Source: Oxyura jamaicensis
Taxonomy: Eukaryota > Chordata > Aves > Anseriformes > Anatidae
Assembly: GCF_011077185.1 (NCBI RefSeq)
Contig: NC_048893.1
Coordinates: forward strand, 187,040,799 to 187,104,798
Length of the DNA: 64,000 nucleotides
Reading direction: 5' to 3'
The notes under the pieces were generated by a model. That model made no database searches, had not been told where the DNA came from, and saw only the letters and a program-made list of their open reading frames with translations. How positions within the stretch are numbered: position 1 is the first letter of the stretch; each line of letters opens with the position of its first letter. Positions 1 through 13,400 of the stretch are shown piece by piece. Both the position numbers and the translations under genes were made by a program.

Positions 1-1262
1 CCTGGCATATTTATTTATAGAGCACTAATCACCGTGGTGCCTGGCACTGTCCCCATCCACATTTGCAACACTGTGATGAGCTGACATGCTCTTGTTAGCA
101 GTCCTTCAGTTAGAAGGGCAGAGCATTTTCAGGGAAGGGCCATTTTCCCTCCAGCTTTTCCCTGCTGGCCCAGCAGGCTCATAGCTTTACTGTACTTAAA
201 CATTCAGTAGCATAAAATACAAGGAAGGGCAAAATTTAAAAAGTTTGGAGAAATCATGTAAGGTATCTTTTTTTTGTAAATGAAGAATACAGGAAGTGTT
301 CTCACAGGAGCACAGCTTTGCAGAAAAGGAACAGGAGGGCCTGGGGGTCAACAAGTTGAACACGAGCCAGCAATGTGCCCTTGCCACAAAGAAGGCGAGC
401 GGTATTCCTGGCTGCATTAGGCAGAGTATAGCCAGCAGGTCAAGCGAGGAGATCCTTCCCCTCTGCTGAGCACTGGTTAGGCCACACCTGGTGTGCTGGG
501 TCCAGTTCTGGGCTCCTCAGTACCTGAGAGACCTGGGCATACTGGAGAGAGTCGATGTAGGGCCACCAAACTGGCACAGGCTGCCCAGAGAGGCTGTGGA
601 GTCTCCTCCTTGGGGATCTCCAAAAGCCGCCTGGACGTGGTCCTGGGCAGCCTGCTCTGGGTGTCAGATGTGACCAGATGGACCCAGAGGTGTCTTCCAA
701 CCTCAACAGTTCTTTGATTCTGTGAAGTCCTGTCTCATTCTCTAAGTGATGTAGGCCAAAAGCTGCCACGTAGTTAGCTCATGGAGGCCAGACCTGACCT
801 GTGCTGTGGTGAGCACAGGTGGCGGTTTTGTGTTTGTTCTTTAGAACTGCTACATTCAGTCTGGCCTAGTTGTTGCTACTCAGAGTCACCATAGTTGTTG
901 ACCTTGGAGCTAAGCAATCATACTATACTATAAACACCTCAGTGACATTAAGTCACTTAAAGATGAGTCCATTGCAAGTGAAGATGATTTGGAAGGGAGC
1001 TCCAGTCATGGGCAGAAGTTTCTCCACAGGAAAGGAGATGTCTAGGGATGCCACAAGCAACCTGTTCGATCCCATTTAGATCAGAAATTGCTATATTTTT
1101 ACACACAATCCAAACAAGACATTGTTTTCATTGACTAAAGCAGGAATGCTTCTTCCAGCAAGTCCTTTCAGATGTTCCCAAAGGAAGAAGAAAAACTGGG
1201 TTGTTTAACTTGTCTTGCTATGTTTTCATGTATGTGATATACCTGTGAATTTCTGCCGGCAG
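1..1262. other. ARHGAP20 intron (partial), one CR1 copy
   Basis: No exon is recognisable. The missing first part of the PH domain was searched for by eye and not found. The stretch holds a CR1 fragment at about 305-725 and otherwise unremarkable sequence. Confidence 0.7.
305..725 (+). mobile_element. CR1 LINE fragment, sense
   Basis: It matches, in order, other CR1 copies in this window: the 'gcagaaaaggac..tgggggtc' RT tail, 'gatcctt..ctctgctcagcactggt', 'tgggtccagttctgggctcc', 'ctccaaaagccgcctggacg', and a 3' end in 'ccaacctcaac..ttctgtga'. It is 5' truncated, with an internal deletion near 560. The final part is nearly identical to the copies at 27.2, 36.7 and 63.1 kb. Confidence 0.9.
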
Positions 1263-1412
1263 GTCACACTCTCATTTCAAACTAAAGTGCCAAGCACGTC
1301 TCTGTGAGATGTGGACAGCATTTTGTACAGAAGAAGTCTGCGAAGGCAGCACAGACCCAGACAGGTCCTTTGTTTTGGGCTGGCCCACCACTAACTGTGT
1401 GGCAAATTTCAG
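1263..1412 (+). CDS. ARHGAP20: ARHGAP20 exon: middle of PH domain
   Basis: The acceptor is CCGGCAG and the donor is AG|GTAAGA. The exon enters with the last base of a split codon and encodes residues 1-49, leaving two bases over. Recognisable words are MWTAFCTEEV and SFVLGWPTTNCVANF, which correspond to the middle beta-strands of the PH domain of ARHGAP20. The preceding PH strands are not found between 1 and 1262, so that exon is outside the window. This is the first coding exon seen here. Confidence 0.93.
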
Positions 1413-4400
1413 GTAAGAAATCAGATGTTTTATTTACCAAGTTACTGAAACATTTTTAGGCTGAAAGGTAGAGACTATCACAGATTCATTTCAGCACCAT
1501 TGAATAGGAAGCAAGAATGTATTGATTCTTAAACTAGTTCCTTTTACTGCTGTGAGCAAGTCACCCTTTATGTCTCATTTTCTGTCTCTGGAAATGTGGC
1601 AGTGATACTCTTCTTAACACTCTTATCGTGCAAAAAAAATGTGAGAAATATGATTTGGCAGAGCATACTCTGCTGCAAGCTTGCTCAGTTGGAATTTTCT
1701 TTTTTTTGGATATAATTTGACAAACACTTTGGTTAATTAATGAAATGAACAAGCTGTAGTAAACAATCAAACTAATGAAAGGATCAAAGAAACTCTCACA
1801 GGACAATTTTAAGCAGAGAAGCTTGTATTGGAAGTAACAGGAAACATAGAGTGAAATTCTGACCTTGTCCTATTTCTCTTTTTAATTAAATTATGCCAGA
1901 GAAAATGTCAAAACTCCTCCTAACGCAGAATATCAAAGATTTTTGGTCCATCTTTGCAGCATTGGCTGTAGGACACATAAAGGCTGTAGAGGTAATTTCA
2001 ATGATTAGGCTAATTTTGCTCTCACCAGGAGGGCTCTGTCGTCACTGTGAATAAGGGAGGGCACCATCCCACTTAAAGCCCAGATGCTTAGCCAAAGTGA
2101 TTTGGCTGGGTCTTGGAAAATGCATTTTCCCCTTTACCAACAGAGAGCAAAAGCTGACGCATGCAGCTTAATTTGTATGTCACATTGTCCATATCCAAAG
2201 AAAATGCTATGCGCAAACTGCTCGTTGTTAAGCTGTCTGTGCTATTTATGATTTTTTTTCACTTAATAATCTTGAAACAAAGCTGAAATTTCCTATTGAT
2301 TTTCAGTTGAACTCCTGCCAATAAATACAAGCTTTGTTCTAGAGACAGTACGTGATCCTTTATAGCTTTTAGAAAGTAGGTGAGTGTGCAAGCAATAGCA
2401 TCAATCAGAACAGAGTCAGAGATTTTATAGAAGTGAAATTATTTTATGTCTGGAGTTACACAGAAAGTCTGAGACACCGTGCATGAGTATGTAGGTAGCA
2501 TATCCTGCAGAACTGAAGCATCCAAAGCAGTATCACAGTTTTAGTGTTTATGAAGTGCATGCCCCTGGAGCAGCATCATTCAGTTGGTTTGTAGTTCCCT
2601 AAATTCTTGCTCTGAAAATGTGAAGAACTTGATTTGCATAAGCAGCAGTGGGAATAGCAATTTATCCATCTGGGGCAGGATTTAGATCAAGAAAGTTGAC
2701 ACAAAATTAGGTTAAATTCCTTGCACTGTCCTATTATTAGCTACATTTCACTGGATAGTTTTGTATCCTTGAAAGTGTGTAAATGAGATAAGCCTTAAAA
2801 AGTCCAAAGTTAAACATTTCTAAGTAAAATGGGACCTTTTTTATTGTGGTTTATATGTACTTTTTAATGTGGTGGTAAACCAAGTATTAAATAAGAAGAG
2901 AAATAAAATAGTGGAAGAAGAAAGAAGTCTATACACCTGAAGAAATACCTCTAAACTTTTGAATTAAGCTTTTATTTTAAAGTGGTCTGCTTCTCTATTT
3001 GCACATCAGTTTCTTACGGAATTCACTGGTAAAGCTTTGATTTCTGTGATAAAGATGATATCTGGGGCTTTTGATCTCCATGGGAGGCTTCTCAGTTCAT
3101 TTTACAGGGAAACAGTTTTTTCATTCAAATCTCCCCCCAAAATTATTTTTTAATGTATTTATGGAAATTGCAACCAAGAAGCAGTCCATTTCACCGTGGG
3201 CTGTACAAGGGCTATTTTGGTATTAGAATGACATCTGATTTGTCCCTTTTTCTGTAATTCCTGCAGGTCGGCAGAACAAAAGGAAACATGGCTCTCTTTT
3301 TTGCAAAGGTACTTTATTATTGAGTCTTTGAAGACATTGCAAAGAGTCCCAGCCACCTAGACCAGCGATCCCTGAGCTGTCATACTATGATAGATAAAAG
3401 CTCTTTCAAAGTGATGTTAAGAAAAAAGTCATCCCACACCTTCTCCCTGGAGAAGACAGCATGCACCCTTCATGCAATGATCACTGCCTGAGGAGGAAAA
3501 CTCTTTTCCCTGTGCCTTAACATGGCTCGACACAAAACCAGAGGAATTTGTGATGTGTTTCCCGCCCTACACTTTTGTAGGAGGCACTGCCACCATTGTT
3601 CTATTTGAGCCTGGGGCTTTTTCAACACTGATAGAATCTAATCAGGCCGAGCTCAGGAACCTCTGCTCTAACCTATGCGCTGCTCCTGCCTGGCTGTATC
3701 CTATCTGAGTGGAGAGCAGCGGGGCTGGCTTTGGTCTTATAAAACATGTGCCAAGCCAGAGGGTATTACAAGAGTTTTTGGATAAACAGGACTGTCTCAA
3801 TTCAGTCAGCATTTTGGACAGAATATTACTATAGGTGGTTTTGTTTTCTCTACACCTAGATCTTCTGGTTGAGGTTTGTGTCTTTATCTGCTTCTTCACG
3901 GGGTTGTTTAAATCATTTTTGCTGAGGATGATTTCTAATTCACTGTTCTCCTGTTCAGTCAATTTCTCTGTCCTGGACAATGGGCTGTAACTGATTTCAG
4001 TAGAAGCTGGTAGTGCAGCGTAAGGTACAGTGATCAGTAGGTTTTGCTCTTCTTTTTTGGCTAAAAGTGTCCTGTTTCTGCTGCAGCCCATTCTTCATAG
4101 TTAGGCCTTGCTGTAGAGTCCCTCCTGTGCAACCCCTCTCCTCTGGAGTTTGCATCCTTCATAAGTAATTGTCATGGTCTCAAATAATCACTGAATTACC
4201 CCGTAATTGTGGTATAAGTCCAAATCCAGGATGTGGATTCTCTGTTTTGGTGAATCTTCCCAAGGCTGGTGGAGAAATGAAGCATAAGCTCCCTGGGCCT
4301 AACCTTGGCTGATCTAAGCTGTGAGGACCAGGGCAGCAGGAGCCAGGCTTGTGTGGGCTTCCCAGGATACAGACTGTAGGGAATGAGTCCTCTTACTAAA

Positions 4401-7400
4401 CGAGAGTGATGCCATGTTGATGGACTCTTCAGAGAATTTGCGGGGAAGTCCACATGTAGATTTTAAGAATGGTCTCTTTGCTGCTTACTCTGATTCCTGC
4501 AATGCATCAATTCTGATACAACAGGGTGTTACGAGGGGCCATGGTCATCATCCCTTCCAGATAATGCTGGAGGCTCTCCTTTCGTCAGAGATCTTTCTAC
4601 TGTTCTAAATCTGGAAATGATTTGCTTCTTGTCCAGTTACTGCTTGATCACTCTTAAAATCTCAGCCTGATGATTTCAGTATTAACAAATTACTTTTTTT
4701 GTACTTGTTTTTTCAGTCGAATACGAGAAGAGAAGGAAAAAGACTATCCTAAAAGCATTCCTCTGAAGATAATTGCAAAGGACGTTGGAACTTGTGCATA
4801 TGTAAGTGCTCTCGAGCTAATCTGGGGATCTAAATTCACATCACCTATGAATGCTATTCATCTGTAAATGCTATGGATATTGGGATGTGGGGTGGACACC
4901 TTCGTTGGGGTTGCAATCTCTTTTGAGAATCTAGCCCCCTCTAGAAGACTCAGCTTATGCAGCCCTGAAACGTGTGTTTTCTGTCTCTAATATAAGAGTT
5001 CCTTTTTAAAGAGTGTTCCTGGCGAGAAATACTGGATCCAACACACAAGCTAAAGACTGTATAAGTTAAGGCCCCAAGAAATACATCTAGAAGAACTTAT
5101 GCACAAGCATCTTAAGAAGTGCCAGTAAATGTTCCCTTTTTTCCTTTTAAAACTGATTTAAACCCACAGCTGCCTTCATTCAATTCTGCAGAGTTGCAAT
5201 GTGTTGTTTTATTGTTTATAATGATCGTAAATCAGTAAAGCTATGTATATGAACACTCTGAAATTGCCTTAAACATGGCTTTCATCAGCTCACTGATGTT
5301 GGTACATTGTAGGCGCAAAGTAAATTGGCAAAGAAAGATTGTCTACAGGGTGATTTGCACCTTTCTTACTAAGCCATTTTTGACCAATTTAAAGGAAATT
5401 CTTGAAGGTAGGCAGTTCCCTAAGGATACCCTAACATTTAGTGATAATCCATCCATTCTTCCTCTACTTCTTAGACATTTGTCCTTTCTTTCAAACTGAG
5501 CTTTTTAGATCTGCATTTCATGTTCAGAAGCCTAAAGAACATTTTCAAGAACATGAGAAGTTTTCACAGAAGTTACACTTCAGTGGAGGTCTTTGTCCAA
5601 CAGTGAATGTCTGCTTAGAATCCTGTACTTGCACAGAAAGAAAAAAAGCTGCCTTTTTTCAGAAAATCATTATTAAGATGAATTATAATAGAATTGCTGG
5701 GTTGCCAAGAGAAATGTTAATGAGCAATAATGATCGTTGTGATAGTTCAAAGGAAGGACTGTAGATCAAGGTGTGCATGTACTCAAAGTTCACGTTGAAC
5801 TTTGTAGTTTTTTTGTGTGATTTTTTTTTTTTTGTACGCCTTTTCTCCTTAGCTATAATTAGCTTATGTGCCAAATATGTTTTTTTTTCTGATCCTGATA
5901 GTCCTAGAAACGACACGCTGTAGTCTAGCTATTATCGGTAATAAAGCAGTGGAGGAGCAGATGGAAACTTTGTAATGCAAATAGTTCTTATGGCGCAGTG
6001 TTCCCCGTGCTACAGCAGCTGGAGATGCCCAAGAATTATTTCAGTTTTGGAGGACAGGGAATGGTGAATGCAAGGCACAAACCATTTTATCATATTCTAG
6101 CCCAGAGCAAAACTTATGCAAATATGCTGACCTACTCCTGAGAGCCAGATGTCATTGCTTTGGGCAAATGTTAAATTTTTTATGGTATGAGCGTTCAGAT
6201 ATGTCCTCAAGCAAGATATACAGTACTCTCACTACTTCCCTTTGATTGCCATGGCAGCTTGCTACCATCAGGGACTTAGACACAAGTACAGCAGAGATCT
6301 TTTCTAAACACAGAATGTCAGGGGCTTGTTTCACCTGAACATCCTGTGGCCAGTGTAAAACTGATACAAATACGCAGAGCAGCCGGTAAAAGCAAACTGT
6401 CCTGGCACTGGCAGTGAATATTTACATCCTGGCTCTGCCACCCTCCTTTCTTTAGGCCGTTTAGGTGGTTTATTGCAAGCAGGCACACATTTGTTCTGCC
6501 AGGGCTTTACGCTGGCCACGACCCAGCTCCAGTCCAGCAGCTGTGCAGTCTTGTTAGCAGAGCCAAACTCGCCTGTGTGTCAGGAAGGCTTCACAACTTG
6601 TGCCTGAGGCCAGGGCAGTTGTGTTGATGCCAGCAGAAGGCACTCTGAACGTGCCCTCCCCGCTTACTTTAGCCTCTGCAAGGTGATGGCGGTGGTGCTG
6701 CCACATCCCAGCAGGGCTGGGGATGGAGGTGTTAATCCTGGTGTGCTTGAGATGCCCAGCCCTGCGGAGGAGCACGACGCAGCGTGAAGGTAGGGAGCGG
6801 TGTCCCGCTGCACGGGAATAATCCTGGTGCCAGGCAGCAGGTGCTGCAGCCTCACTATGGGAAAGCTGCCTTGCAGAAAGCCATACTTCCTCCAACACAA
6901 AGCACAGCCATTCGTGCTGGGAGGCGTAGCTGTTTAGAAAGAGGGGCTTTATGCCACCCCATGCTTTTCCGATCTGACAGCGGAGTCAGGAGGATGCTAG
7001 CGAGGCAGTGTGTTTAACTGGAGGACAGATTACCAAGAGGAAGTGATCCTGGTATTAAGCCAAATCTAGCTTTGAGAATTCTATATAGAAAGTGGCAAAG
7101 GATATAGAGATGAACAGCCTATGTACAGTGTTTTCTTACCAGGGAGATCTTCAATAGAAAAGGAAGGAAGTGATTAACATTTGATATGAGGACCTCTTTT
7201 TTCACTGAAAAAAATCACTGAAATGTTTTTTGGTTTTTGGTTTTTTGTTTGTTTTTTTTTTTCAAAGGCAACTTGCATACATCTTGTCCCGACTAATCAT
7301 GGCACTCTGCCTGTTTGATGGAGCTCTTGGGGGAGCAGGGAGCAAATACAGAAAGTGTACAACGAGGCAGAGGAATCAAAGCTCTGTCTCAGGCAGCTGG

Positions 7401-10400
7401 GTCTTTCTCTGTGGTGTAACTTACTTATGAAGCAAAATTTTAACTCTCTGTTTTTTCAGCAATGAATTATGCAGAGCTATTGGACTTCAGATATTCTTTG
7501 CAAATCCAAATCTTTAATACCACTTTCTCCTTTTTTCTGTTCACAGTCAAAAACCCTAACTGTAACCAATGTTGATACAGCAAATGATGTAATTCTCATG
7601 GCCCTGCAGCAGCTGGGAATTCCTGTAAGTACTTGCACCGGTTTTAATGAGTCTTTTTGTAGTCACTTTTAATAATCAAATCTCCTCTTCCACCTTTTCC
7701 AAGTTTTAGGATATTAATAATAATTAAAACCTTTATCATAGCAATTCAGTGTTGTCGAAATGAAGCAAAAGTGCCTTGTTAATATATAGACCTCCAGAGA
7801 TCATCAAATGTCTTAAAAGTGTTGAGTAAGACTCCCATCCCTGTAAGGAACCAGTCATATTTGAAGTTGCTTTTAAATTTATTTTGCTGATACATGAGAG
7901 GAGATACTGAGACACAAAAACTGAGAGTTTGATGCAGCTCCTTTTGCACACTTCAGTGTGAATGGAAAACCTACTGACCTGCTTGTTTGTTAGTTTCCAA
8001 ATACGCAAACACGCGTGGTCAGCGGTGTCCTCAGATTACAAACATAAGCGCTACTCTCAAGTGTCCAGATCAGACACTGTAAATATCCGTGGATCTTCAG
8101 TGTCATGTGAGATACGAATGTAACCGAGTGATCGCACAGAATCTGAATGCACCCAATTTAAGCAATGGCCTGAAAGTATTTGGAAAGAGGTCTTCCCGGG
8201 ATACCTAAGATACTTCAGAATAGTGCACTGAGTAGATGCAGCTATTCCCAGTAGATCCAGTAGTGTCTGAACCGACTCCTTTTTCCCTAAACCAGAGAAG
8301 GAAGTGCCTCAAGTGTTAGCAGGAATCGGTGCCAGGGGCAAGAATCCTGACTCCCTTAGTCCTTTCTCCCATCATTTCACAATTGACTCTAACCAATGCT
8401 GATGGACATAGAAGCTCCTGGGTGACAGGTTTATAACTGGCCTGTCAGTCTGCTGTTTGGGTAATGATATTTGTAAATGTGTTGGTCTGCATGCATATGT
8501 TCATCTACATGCAAGGATTCTGACAAGTCTGACCCAGAGCTACTCTTGTGCTTCCCTGAGGCTTCCAGGGACCCCCAGCCAAAGTTAGAGTAGCCTCAGA
8601 ATTTACCTTCCCTAGCATTCATTTTCCCTATTTTTTACAGGCTTTTAGTGCATCCAGGGACTTATTCTTCCAGCTTGGTGTTTCCTGGGCACAGCAATTT
8701 CTATCCATCTTTTTATGGCTCTCACATCCCATCCACCACGGCTGTGGCCCGAGCTCAAGATCCTGTGGTCTGTCTGGTTAAGGTAGTTTTGGAGGTGATA
8801 GAGGCAAAGAGGAAATGATGTGAGTTAAAATCAAGCCCATTGTCTCCCCCGTCTGCACCTGAAATCAAGAGACTGTGCTGTTACAACTGCAAGTCTTTAT
8901 TAGGATGTTTCATTTTTACCTGTTTTATGGGTGTCATTTGCACTTCTTCATTTCATGTCCAGAAAAATCAGGAAAATGGTAGTATCAAAAAAGATTAGTT
9001 GTTTGATGTGAGCAGGAGGAGGAGCTGGTTCGGTTTCAGCTTCGTGTTCTCTTGTATGTAGCACAATCAGGCCTTTCCTCCTCTTTACATTTTTATTTAG
9101 AGCCATCTGAAAGATGTAAAATCTTGCCTGCTGAATTACTTGCTCAAGTAATATACTACATTTTTTCACTGCATCTTCACAACATAAAGCCTTTTTCATT
9201 AGGGACAGATCACAAGATTAGCAGTAGAGTCAGACAAGCTAAATAAATTAAGCTGTAGCCTGTATATCAATCAAACACCCAGCCCCCTCCAAGGATTGCT
9301 CTAACTGCGAGGGAGCTTCTCCTTAGGCACCATCTCAAGGGTTTTTTTTTTTTTATGTCCAGAGAGAACCACTTGAAAGGAGCTCTGTGACTTTTCGATG
9401 GCAATTATAAAAACTACATGTCACATGTTGGGTGATTAATGGGGCTGTTACTTTCGCTGAGTTCACTCTGTTTTAATGCATCAGGGTTCTTCCCTCTGCG
9501 GTTTCTCTGGTAAAATGACAACTAGTTCTTGCAAAATGGCATCAACCTTTTCTTCCAAACGATCAAGGGGAACAGAAAGAAGGGTCTTGGGTTTCCCAGC
9601 TCCATGCTTGCATATTCTGCATACAATCCACTCGCTGATTTTTCTGGGACTGCCACATTTATCCTGACAAATGGCCTCACAAAGCCCATAAAGGACATTT
9701 GCAGCTGGGAGATGAGCAGCCTGCCTCCTGAAACTGCACTGCCTAGCTCTTCTCTTCCCCTGCCTCCCCTTCACAGCCACTAACCCTTCCATATATACAT
9801 TTAAAAGGAAAAGTAAATACCTTTTCTTGTGCTCCTCAGCTGTATTTATTTGCTCCTGGCGGCTTGCCCTGAGGCTCCAGAGATGTCTCCAAAGCCTATT
9901 TATTTTCCTTTTGCCTCCTGCTAGCTAACTTAACAGCAGTGCTAATATGGCCCAGAAAGCTCTGTCAGTCAGCGAGTGAACTGCAAAGGCTTTATGTTAG
10001 AGGGCGTATCGGCGTTACACCAGGTGCGTGCACCAAGCAGAGCCCCGAGAGCTTTGGGGACATTGGGTAAAGGGCCAGACAATGCAAGATAGTAGGCGAA
10101 TCTGTTTAAAAGGAGGTAGGGTTTAATTTTGGAGCTAAGTAAATACCAGCACTAGGTATTTATCACCTTCTGTAGCCAGAAAAATTTAGACTTTAATTAC
10201 CCTGATTTAGCAGTGTTGCTGAAAAGGGATTTAAGGTGCAAGAGATCACTTTTCATACATGTATTTATCCACATGCTGTTACTCTCTGTCCTGAGAGGGG
10301 TTTATATTAAATGTAATTCTTTCTATCTCTATTGCCTCATTGTCATATCTGAAATAATGCGCCATTCTCCTCCTTCAATTAACCTGTAACATTGTCTTGT

Positions 10401-13400
10401 ATATTTGTGCTACAGGCAATATTTAGAATTTGCTTTCAAATCAGCAGTTTTTCAGGGCTTTTCCCAAAGTTGCTCACATTTGCCGATCCTCTGGAAACTG
10501 CCTCCTTTGATGTAGATTTATTCTCTCCGCGGTGAATTTTTAAAGAGGGTTCAGCAGCCTTACAGCACCACCCAACACTCCCGAGCCCTTGCACACAAAA
10601 CAGATGCATCAAAGGGCCAGTGAGGCTGTTTTGGGACAGCATGGAGCGCCAAGAGTCCCTTGGATGCCATCCTTGCCTTGGCCCCAGTGGTGGGTGCTTG
10701 ATTGCAGGTGAAAGGGTTCCTGCCCCGTCCCATTCTCCCACGTGCAGCGTGGGATGCTCTTCACTGGTGAGGCTGAGCGTGTCCTGCTTGCAAGGGACGT
10801 AGAGAAGCTGGGGCAGTGGTGGAGCTGAGGTCTCAGGTGAGAGGCTGGTGGCACCTGTGTGCCAGGATACATCCCAGAGGATGTGATGGCCCTGATCCTG
10901 AGGATGGAGCTGAAAGGTCATCTTAGCTCATATGAGTGGCCCACCATCCTCCACATGGAATCACAGAACCATTAAGGTTGGAAAAGACCTCCAAGATCAT
11001 CTGGTCCAACCATTCCAGCAATGTCACCCACTAACCCATGTCCCTCAGCACCACGTCCAACCTTTCCTTGAACACCCCCAGGGACGGTGACTCCACCACC
11101 TCCCTGGGCAACCCGTCCCAATGCCTGACTGCTCTTGCTGAGAAGAAATGTCTCCTCATTTCCAGCCTAAACCATGTGCTCTGCAACAGGCCCCTGCCTT
11201 GTCCTGCTCATCCGTAACCCCAGGGGCCCATCAGAGCTGTCTCTCTTCCCGGCGGGAGGTTGCCTCATCTCCAGCCTCCCAGGAGCAGGGGGGCACGTGG
11301 GACAGGGACTGACTCACCGACAGCATGGCTTACGTGTTGGTGAGGCCTCAAAAGCAATCCTGAATCCTGGCAGGCTGCAACCTCAACCCCTCTACATCCA
11401 GGAGCACTGCCAAGAGCTGGGGCAAATCGCCCCCTTTTCCTACCAAAAGAGATATCCCTCCTAGGAAGCTTGCAGTGTGTTAGAAAGGATGGGTTCTGGC
11501 CACTCTCACAGCTCAGAGATGGATTGTGGCCGCTCAAGCTGCATTGCAAGTGACAGAATTCAGAAACTTGGACAGTGGCAAAGTTGAGCACCATGAAAAT
11601 AAGCAGGGCCCTGTTGATGCCAGTGGCAGGGCATCGTGTTGTGAGAAACCTAACACAAAGCTATTCGTAATGGCTGGGAAACTGATTCTTAATTTTGGTT
11701 TTCATAGGGCTCTGAAAAAGACTACAAGCTGTGGGTGATTTCAGGAAGAGAAGACGCTCCGTACCCTCTTATTGGTAAGCTGTTGGCATGATTTTATTTT
11801 TCAATGTTCACTCATTAGTTTTTAGTGCTGAAGGAAGCAAGAAATGTGGAGAATACTGACGTGAAGCTTCCTTTTTATTTTTTTCCCGTTTTTCCTCTTA
11901 CTTCCCCGTCATGCAAGTTTGCCTATTTGGGGAGCTAGTCAGATGCTGATCTTTGGTTTTGAAGGGCAATTGTGTCTGGCTGTGGCATATTCACTGGAAA
12001 AAGTTCATTTGTCCCTGCCCCGTTTTTACTATTTTCAGCTGTGTGAGCCTCAGTCTTTGTACAGATCCAGCCTCTCCGCTCCCCCTCCTCCTTCCTTGGA
12101 GCTGGTCCAGCTCTACCGTATTTCTTCCTCCATTTCCATAGCATTGTTTACTCTGCCCCCTTCCTCAGCCCAACTCGGCAGAGTTTTGAGAAACATTCCC
12201 TGCTTCCACAACTCAAGAAGCACTTTCCTGCTTTCCAGTCCTGTATTTCTCTTCCCGGCTGACAGCTCCTCTCTGACTAGGAGCAAACTGTTGCTTATTC
12301 GCTTTCTCAAATGCTTTTGAAAACATTCCCTCGCCAGGAATCAGCTCAAAGCTGAGAAGTGATGGGATGGGGTGATTTAATTTTGGCCTGTGGTTCAACG
12401 AGAATAAATCCCTTCCCATTATTAAGAACCGTTCCCCATAGAAGCCCGCATTACTTGTGCTATGTAAGAGTTCACAGACGATTGGAACGAGAAAAATATG
12501 TGGATTTTCTGTTTTCCTCCTGCAAACCTAACTTCAGTAAATCTTAGCATTCCTTCTCAAAGCAGCCTCAACTACAAATGCTTTGCTGGAGTCAGACAAC
12601 ATTAATATTTATCAAATGTCTAACCTGTGCACCGTATAGACACTGCAAGCTGTTTTGCCTTTGAAATGTCCCAGACTTTGTCTTTGAGACCGTTACACGT
12701 AGCTTAGTCAGATAGGATCAGAGCTGTCATTTTAAATGTAGAACCAGGGAGTTCAGAAATGGGGAAGACCTTTTTAAGCGACTGACCCTCTTTCACTGCA
12801 AATTGAATGTACAGTCTTCGGAAAAGAAGAACCTGGCAGTAAGATGATGCTGTTCCTGATGTTTACACAAAGGTTTATCAAATGAGGCTGGCTTTTAGCA
12901 TAGGTGCACATCAGAAGCAGCATTCAGCTGTGCTTCAGTTTCACTCCATCTGTAATGTCAAACATTGTTTCTTCCCCTAGCAGCATTCATGTCCAAGTGC
13001 AAGCTAACTGAAACTTCCTGGCTTCAGATTTAATACATTTCAACTGCCACGTCTTTAGACAAGTCCAAAAAACTATCAGTCTGGTGGCATTTCTGAAAGC
13101 TCCCCCAGAGATGAATTGCCTCTGTGTAGTCCCTGCCGATGCTGGGTAGCGCAGCCTGCATCAGCGCCGTGCCTAACGCTTCCTTCCTGTCCCAGCCTCA
13201 GACAGGAACCGTGATTGTCTCTCTTTTGGCTGCGCTGAAGGTGCTTGCACTTACCACGGAGAGGCGGGGAAGATCTCTTCCACGCTGGATTTCTTTGGTT
13301 TTGCCTGCTCAGCAAAAATTTGACAGGCGACTGCTCCCATGATCACATTTCTTGCCAGAACCGTGTGAGAAGCAAGTACCTAAACGTGGAGCAGCGCGAG

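Noticed and set aside
1890..2190. Possible PH-domain exon at 2142 (reads EQK after an AG)
   Set aside because: The frame meets a stop at once. The true exon with EQKETW is at 3267-3308 and fits both phases.
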